Part shown: one piece after another, positions 58,584-64,000 of the stretch | How the letters are laid out: the number at the start of each line of letters is the position of its first letter | Position numbering within the stretch: the first letter of the stretch is position 1 | Assembly: GCF_008086115.1 (NCBI RefSeq) | Contig: NZ_VSIY01000009.1 | Span: 1 to 64,000, forward strand | DNA length: 64,000 nt | From: Maritimibacter fusiformis | Lineage (GTDB): Bacteria > Pseudomonadota > Alphaproteobacteria > Rhodobacterales > Rhodobacteraceae | Direction of reading: 5' to 3' | Position numbers and translations under genes: made by a program | The notes under the pieces: generated by a model | What the model saw: only the letters and a program-made list of their open reading frames with translations | What the model was told of the DNA's origin: nothing | Databases searched by the model: none

Positions 58584-59203
58584 CAGGGGCGCTTTCTGAA
58601 CACGCTGAACTGGAAATTCTGCCGGTTCTGCTTGGGGGTCACATGGACATGGCGGCGGGCCTCGAGCGGCTCGAACACGCCGGGGGCATGACGCTCGACC
58701 TCGGCCGCCAGCGCCTCGGGCGCATAGCGATGCACCGGCAGGCCCGAGCATTTCTCGGGGCCATCGTCGGCGAAGGTGCCGATCACCGCCACGCCGCCGG
58801 GGGCGAGGGCTGCGTCCATGACCGCGACATAGGCGGCCCGGTCCGCCACCCCGGTCAGGAAATGAAGCACCGCCCGGTCATGCCACAGGCCGAGGCCGGG
58901 GGCGGGCTGCCAGCCGGTGACATCGCCCACCACCCAGTCCACCTGATCCGCCCGCGCCCCGAGCCGGGCGCGCGAGATCGCCAGCGCCTCGTCCGACAGA
59001 TCGAGCGCGGTGACGGGGCCGAAACCCGCATCGAGCAGCGCGTCGACCAGGTGCGAGGTGCCGGCGCCGATATCGACTGCCGGGCCCGGGGTGGCATGGG
59101 CGCGGATCAACTCCATCGAAACGCCGGGGGCGGCCTCGTACCAGGTCAGCGCCTCGGTGTCGCGGGCGCGGTAGACGTCGTTCCAGTGGCTCTTGCCGGT
59201 CAT
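58583..59203 (-). CDS. Class I SAM-dependent methyltransferase
   Basis: 206 residues. N-terminal HWNDVYRARDTEALTWYE matches a widespread group of small-molecule methyltransferases. Motif I is AVDIGAGTSHLVDALLDAG (about 43-61), acidic motif II ALDLSDEAL, and motif III LWHDRAVLHFLTG. The acceptor is unknown. Coupled on both sides by ATGA/TGATG overlaps. Confidence 0.83.
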   Translation of the reverse strand: MTGKSHWNDVYRARDTEALTWYEAAPGVSMELIRAHATPGPAVDIGAGTSHLVDALLDAGFGPVTALDLSDEALAISRARLGARADQVDWVVGDVTGWQPAPGLGLWHDRAVLHFLTGVADRAAYVAVMDAALAPGGVAVIGTFADDGPEKCSGLPVHRYAPEALAAEVERHAPGVFEPLEARRHVHVTPKQNRQNFQFSVFRKRP

Positions 59204-59820
59204 CGTGTCATCCTCGCGAACAGTCTCAGCGCATGGGCCGGGTCGCTGGCCGCGACCGGCATGACCGGATCGTATGCCGCGCGGATCAGATCGGCAATCT
59301 CCGGGCGCAGCACCGCCGCCCCGCTGGCCGGATCGCGCGCCAGGGGCGAGGCCTGGGCAAAGGCGCCCTCGCCCCAGGTCAGGATCATTTGCACAGCCTG
59401 CGACAGCGCCACGGTGTCCGCGGGCAGGTCCTGCATGCCGCGGGCCATGCGCACGAACTGGAACGCGGCCTTGATCGCGCCGCGGCGGTCGTGGCGAAAG
59501 GCCCGGTATTGCACCGCGTCGGCGGCCTTGAGCCGCGCCACCACCGCATCGAGCCCCGGGATCAGGCGGTCGAGGTCGGGCACGCCGGTCAACTCGTCCC
59601 AGTCGCGCAGGAAAAACAGCATCAGGTTGGCGCCCAGTTCGGCGTCGATCTCTTCCACATCCTGCCCGGCCAGCGCCGCCACCGCGAAAATCGCCTCGCG
59701 CACCACGTCTAGCGTCGTGTCTTCCACCCCGAACACCACCGGCGCGATCGGCCGGCCCCAGCGGGCAAAGGCATAGTCGCCGCCCTGCATGAACAGCGCC
59801 TGAACCTCGTCCGGGGTCAT
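59200..59820 (-). CDS. Conserved hypothetical protein in the thpR-ybgC operon
   Basis: 206 residues from MTPDEVQALFMQGGDYAF. Mostly helical, no signal peptide or membrane segment; notable stretches are FARWGRPIAPVVFGVEDTTLDVVREA and LMLFFLRDWDELTGVPDLDRLIPGL. I do not recognise the family. The start at 59820 overlaps, as ATGA, the stop of a five-codon frame (MKPEA) opened by R1 copy E. The stop overlaps the methyltransferase start. Confidence 0.7.
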   Translation of the reverse strand: MTPDEVQALFMQGGDYAFARWGRPIAPVVFGVEDTTLDVVREAIFAVAALAGQDVEEIDAELGANLMLFFLRDWDELTGVPDLDRLIPGLDAVVARLKAADAVQYRAFRHDRRGAIKAAFQFVRMARGMQDLPADTVALSQAVQMILTWGEGAFAQASPLARDPASGAAVLRPEIADLIRAAYDPVMPVAASDPAHALRLFARMTR

Positions 59821-59829
59821 GCTTCGGGC

Positions 59830-59850
59830 TTCATCTTGGCAAAAATACTC
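59830..59850 (-). repeat. Interspersed repeat R1, copy E
   Basis: The minus-strand core GAGTATTTTTGCCAAGATG (59850-59832) has its ATG at 59834, which begins MKPEA-stop. The TGA (59819-59817) overlaps the ATG of the next gene (59820-59818), a perfect stop/start coupling. No strong ribosome-binding site is seen before the gene itself. Confidence 0.65.
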
Positions 59851-59895
59851 ATGACCCAGACCTAGGCAGCGCACCCGGCGGGTGCAACTCTCTCG

Positions 59896-60924
<1,029 letters not shown>

Positions 60925-60927
60925 GCC

Positions 60928-61599
60928 CTAGCCCCTCGGTGCCAGCAGCTTGAGCGCGGCGCGGATCAGGCCCGGTGTGTCGAGCTCGGGGCTCGCGTTC
61001 AGGGCGGTGGCAACGGCCGAGGCGGCCTCGCCGGGGGCGTAGCCGAGGTTGGCAAGCGCCGACAGCGCCTCGGACTGGGCGGCGGCCTGTGGGGCCGGGG
61101 CCGGCGCGCGCGCGCCGGGGGCCGCGCCAGCGTGCGCTGGGGCATCCTCGATCAGCGGGTCGGCCCCGGCGGCGCTTTGACCCGCCATCGCCATCACCAT
61201 CGGTGCCTTGTCCTTCAACTCATTCACCACCCGTTGCCCGGTCTTGGGTCCGATCCCCTTGGCCGCCTTGATCGCGTTCCAGTCGCCCAGCGCGATGGCC
61301 CGGCTGACGCCATCGGCCCCCAGCGCGCCGAGGATCGCGAGCGCCGCCTTGGCGCCGACCCCCTGCACGGACATGAGCAGGCGAAACCACTCCTTTTCCA
61401 CCAGCGTCGAAAAGCCGTAGAGCTGCAGCAGATCCTCGCGCACGATCAGGTCGGTGAACAGCGCCGTGGCCTCGCCCGGCCCCGGCAGCCCGGCCAGCGT
61501 GCGGTCCGAGACGAACACGATGTAGCCGACCCCGCGCACGTCGATCAGCACGTGGTCGGGACCGCGCACCTCGATCCGCCCGGCGATGCGCCCGATCAT
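60928..61599 (-). CDS. ruvA: Holliday junction DNA helicase subunit RuvA
   Basis: 223 residues from [15 protein letters not shown]-fold (1-63), helix-hairpin-helix region [20 protein letters not shown] and [23 protein letters not shown], an Ala/Pro-rich flexible linker (about 140-175), and the C-terminal domain that contacts RuvB. The start overlaps the ruvC stop (ATGA). Confidence 0.95.
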   Translation of the reverse strand: MIGRIAGRIEVRGPDHVLIDVRGVGYIVFVSDRTLAGLPGPGEATALFTDLIVREDLLQLYGFSTLVEKEWFRLLMSVQGVGAKAALAILGALGADGVSRAIALGDWNAIKAAKGIGPKTGQRVVNELKDKAPMVMAMAGQSAAGADPLIEDAPAHAGAAPGARAPAPAPQAAAQSEALSALANLGYAPGEAASAVATALNASPELDTPGLIRAALKLLAPRG

Positions 61600-62102
61600 G
61601 CCGGCGCCCGCTTGATTGCGTCGGCGAGGCGGCTGCCGGCGCGGGCGTGGAAGGCATGGCACAACGCGATGGCCAGCGCGTCGGCGGCGTCCGGCCCGGC
61701 GATCTCGGCGCCGGGCAATTGCAGGCGCACCATGTGGGCGACCTGGCGCTTGTCGGCATGGCCGACGCCGACCACGGTTTTCTTGATCTGGTTGGGGGCG
61801 TATTCGCCGACCGTCAGCCCGGCGCGGGCCGGCACCAGCATGGCGATGCCGCGTGCCTGGCCCAGTTTGAGCGTGCCGGCCCCGTCGCGGTTCACAAAGG
61901 TCTGTTCCACCGCCGCGGCCTCGGGGGCATAGCGCGCCATGACCTCCGACAGCCCGTCGAACAGCGCCAGCAGGCGTTCGCCCAGCGCCGTGCCGCTGCC
62001 GTGAACGATGCCATTGGCAACATGGGACAGGCGGCTGCCGTCGGTGTCGATCACGCCCCAGCCGAGGTTCCGAAGCCCCGGATCAATGCCGATCACCCGC
62101 AT
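61596..62102 (-). CDS. ruvC: Holliday junction resolvase RuvC
   Basis: 168 residues. RNase-H fold with acidic residues in [16 protein letters not shown] (Asp7), AAVEQTFVN (Glu near 66) and [12 protein letters not shown] (Asp near 140), plus the [21 protein letters not shown] loop. First gene of ruvCAB. A one-mismatch LexA-type box (62139-62153) lies 37 bases upstream. Confidence 0.96.
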   Translation of the reverse strand: MRVIGIDPGLRNLGWGVIDTDGSRLSHVANGIVHGSGTALGERLLALFDGLSEVMARYAPEAAAVEQTFVNRDGAGTLKLGQARGIAMLVPARAGLTVGEYAPNQIKKTVVGVGHADKRQVAHMVRLQLPGAEIAGPDAADALAIALCHAFHARAGSRLADAIKRAPA

Positions 62103-62415
62103 CTGGCTGCCCTGCCCCTGTTGCTTTTCCTCCGGTTAGCACGAAACGCGAACATCTGCCAGCGGTTTTGCGCCGCGCGGCGGCGGGCGGCCCGGGGCGG
62201 CCGGGAGATGCCGCAGTGCGGAAAAGATGGGTGCGCTTCCGTGAGGGAAAGCATTTATCGCTTTTTTTCGGCAGGTTAGGAGGCCGACGAGCTATGCATC
62301 CGGTGCATGATGGGATTGCGATCCGCGCCCTTGTTTCTGCATCGCAGCATCGCTAGATGATGCCTCGAAGCCGACGGCTTTGCGATACTCACTCGTTGAC
62401 ACGAAGGAACATGAC
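62103..62415. other. 313-base intergenic region between ruvC and the DUF1127 gene
   Basis: Divergent promoter region. Near ruvC it holds GCAC-N7-GAAC (62139-62153), one mismatch from a LexA operator. In the middle lies a T-run (62263-62269) preceded by GCATTTATCGC, and ATGCA-N5-TGCAT (62294-62308). No further gene is convincing on either strand. Confidence 0.4.
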
Positions 62416-62613
62416 ATGGCTGCATACAGCACCTCCCCCGACATCGGCGGCCGCACCTTCGCGACCCGCTTTTCCCGCTTCTGGCACGGCGTCTATGCCC
62501 GCATCATCGAGGCGCAAGAACAGCGCGCCACGCGCATCATGCTGGAACAGCTCACGGACCGCGAACTGGACGATATCGGCCTGACCCGCTGGGACGTCGC
62601 CCGCATGCGCTAA
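62416..62613 (+). CDS. DUF1127 (YjiS-like) small Arg-rich protein
   Basis: 65 residues from MAAYSTSPDIG, with AAGGA eight bases upstream. The C-terminal half has the DUF1127 pattern LEQLTDRELDDIGLTRWDVARMR. The related CcaF1 of Rhodobacter sphaeroides is an RNA-binding protein affecting sRNA maturation and turnover; an equivalent role here is an inference. The 3' UTR has a perfect hairpin CCACCCGC/GCGGGTGG (62625-62642) and then a terminator. Confidence 0.82.
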   Translation: MAAYSTSPDIGGRTFATRFSRFWHGVYARIIEAQEQRATRIMLEQLTDRELDDIGLTRWDVARMR

Positions 62614-62650
62614 TGCGGCGACGACCACCCGCTGGCGGGTGGCCCACGCA

Positions 62651-62681
62651 AAAACCCCCACGGCCCGGCCGTGGGGGTTTT
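62651..62681. terminator. Bidirectional terminator between the DUF1127 gene and degP
   Basis: AAAACCCCCACGGCC/GGCCGTGGGGGTTTT is a perfect inverted repeat with A- and T-runs at its ends. It serves the DUF1127 transcript (plus) and the protease (minus, stop at 62728). Confidence 0.9.
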
Positions 62682-62727
62682 CTGTTGTCGAACGGGTCCG
62701 GCGCGAGGGCCGCGCCGGACCGCTTGC

Positions 62728-64000
62728 CTATTCGGACACCGACAGCGCGATGAACCGCGGATCGCCGCCCCGACGGATCAGCAGCAGGATCGACTGGCGG
62801 CCACCGTCGCGCGCGGCTTCGAGCCGGCGCTCCAAGGTGGCGATGTCGGTCACCGGCTCCTGCCCGGCCTCGGCGATCACGTCGCCGGCGCGCAGGCCCT
62901 TGGCATAGGCTTCGCTGGCGGGGTCGATGTCGGTCACCACCAGCCCCTCGGCATTGGCGTCCAGCCCGAGATTGTCGCGCAGCGTGTCGGTCATCTCGGC
63001 CAGGTCCATGCCCAGCACGGATTTTTCGACCGGCGCCGGCGGGGTGGTGTCGCCGCTGCCCGGGGTTGCGGCCTCGGCGTCCTCGCGCCGGCCCAGCACG
63101 ACCTTGAGGGTCTGGGTCTCGCCGTCGCGCAGCACGACCACGCGCACGGTCTTGCCGACCGGGGCGTCACCGACGATGCGCACCAGTTCGCGGGTGTCGG
63201 ACACGTCCTGGCCGTCGAAGTTGACGATCAGGTCGCCGGCCAGCACGCCGGCCTCCTTGGCCGGGCCGTCGGGCACATCGGTGACCAGCGCACCTGCGGT
63301 GCTGTCCAGCCCCATCGCCTCGGCGACATCATCGCTCACGTCCTGGATGCGCACGCCGAGCCAGCCGCGCCGGGTTTCGCCGTATTCGCGCAACTGGTCG
63401 ACAACCTTCGACACCACGTTCGAGGCCATCGCGAAGCCGATCCCGATCGAGCCGCCGTTGGGGCTGAGAATCGCGGTGTTCACGCCGATCACCTCGCCCG
63501 ACATGTTGAACAGCGGCCCGCCCGAGTTGCCCCGGTTGATCGCCGCGTCGGTCTGGATGAAGTCGTCGTAGGTGCCCGACAACTCGCGCCCGCGCGCCGA
63601 GATGATGCCGGCGGAGACCGAGAAGCCCTGGCCCAGCGGGTTGCCCATCGCCATCACCCAGTCGCCGACGCGCATCACGTCGCTGTCGCCGAAGGACACG
63701 AAGGGCAGCGGCTCGTCGGTCTCGACCTTCAAGAGGGCGATGTCGGTGTTGGGATCGGTGCCCACCACCGTGGCCGGCAGGGTGCCGCGACCGTTGTAGA
63801 ATTCGATCAGGATCTCGTCGGCGCCTTCGATGACGTGGTTGTTCGTCACGATGAAGCCATCCTCGGTCACCAGAAAGCCCGAACCGAGAGCCTGGCTGCG
63901 GCGCTGCTGCGGGCGGCCGTCGCCGTCGCGGTTGAGGAAGTCACGGAAGAAATCCTCGAACGGCGAGCCTTCGGGCACCATCGGCACCGGGCCGCCGCCA
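62728..64000 (-). CDS. DegP/Do-family periplasmic serine protease (5' end outside window)
   Basis: The last 424 residues or so are present; the signal peptide lies beyond 64000. The trypsin-like domain has the triad His in TNNHVIEGADE, Asp in DPNTDIALLKV and Ser in RGNSGGPLFNMSGE. Two PDZ domains follow (GWLGVRIQDVSDDVAEAMGL and SVLGMDLAEMTDTLRDNLGL). Degrades or chaperones misfolded envelope proteins. Which of the paralogues DegP, DegQ or MucD it is cannot be decided. Confidence 0.93.
   Translation of the reverse strand, partial: GGGPVPMVPEGSPFEDFFRDFLNRDGDGRPQQRRSQALGSGFLVTEDGFIVTNNHVIEGADEILIEFYNGRGTLPATVVGTDPNTDIALLKVETDEPLPFVSFGDSDVMRVGDWVMAMGNPLGQGFSVSAGIISARGRELSGTYDDFIQTDAAINRGNSGGPLFNMSGEVIGVNTAILSPNGGSIGIGFAMASNVVSKVVDQLREYGETRRGWLGVRIQDVSDDVAEAMGLDSTAGALVTDVPDGPAKEAGVLAGDLIVNFDGQDVSDTRELVRIVGDAPVGKTVRVVVLRDGETQTLKVVLGRREDAEAATPGSGDTTPPAPVEKSVLGMDLAEMTDTLRDNLGLDANAEGLVVTDIDPASEAYAKGLRAGDVIAEAGQEPVTDIATLERRLEAARDGGRQSILLLIRRGGDPRFIALSVSE

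Overview
The window is a dense chromosomal segment from an alphaproteobacterium of the Rhodobacteraceae/Rhodobacterales type. Supporting signs are high G+C (hand counts near 66% in ordinary coding stretches), the gene content and order (ruvCAB to tol-pal to ftsH; DUF2484 genes next to murC; fhs-folD; pntAB), an FtsZ ending in [10 protein letters not shown], a Pro/Glu-rich TolA, a DUF1127 protein resembling CcaF1, and many ATGA stop/start overlaps. The genus cannot be fixed from the sequence alone. No tRNA, rRNA, CRISPR array, prophage or intact insertion sequence was seen.

Layout. 1-2,560: a probable cobalamin riboswitch followed by cobA-cobB. 2,600-5,660: an MFS transporter, a beta-propeller protein and a squalene/phytoene-synthase-like protein. 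5,660-14,560: cimA, cysS (preceded by a Cys-codon mini-ORF), DUF1697, MmcQ/YjbR, a SLAC1/TehA channel, DUF3422, an ornithine-decarboxylase-type enzyme with a possible speF leader, and an RluE-type pseudouridine synthase. 14,780-18,620: a small AT-rich orphan, pntB-pntA and an ICMT-type methyltransferase. 18,780-24,350: SDR-kynU-kynA (tryptophan to anthranilate) and a periplasmic molybdenum hydroxylase pair. 24,390-30,550: an ABC-F ATPase with hom, LysR and TetR regulators, a small membrane protein, a remnant of dnaE2 beside a perfect LexA-type box, and a [2Fe-2S] ferredoxin.

30,650-44,240 is a division and cell-wall (dcw) cluster on the minus strand in an unusual order. Read in the direction of transcription it is an 86-residue protein-murB-ddl-ftsQ-ftsA-ftsZ-terminator-bamD-recN-ftsW-murG-murC-DUF2484-DUF2484. 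The ftsW-murG-murC block, normally upstream of murB, lies at the far end, and lpxC is absent from its usual place after ftsZ. 44,350-49,050 holds pdeM, a thioesterase, a crotonase and the one-carbon pair fhs-folD. 49,280-62,100 is the conserved ruvC-ruvA-ruvB ... ybgC-tolQ-tolR-tolA-tolB-pal-cpoB-tilS-ftsH region. 62,100-64,000 holds a DUF1127 protein and a truncated DegP/Do protease.

The signals most worth following are: (1) an interspersed motif, AGTATTTTKGCCAAGATG, at five loci. At three of them its own ATG opens a mini-ORF that stops across the start codon of the next gene. (2) The 13-residue ORF MKTIAAIICCIIC just before cysS, followed by mutually exclusive hairpins, which looks like cysteine-responsive attenuation. 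(3) A LexA box fused to the C-terminal tail of DnaE2. (4) The permuted dcw cluster without lpxC.
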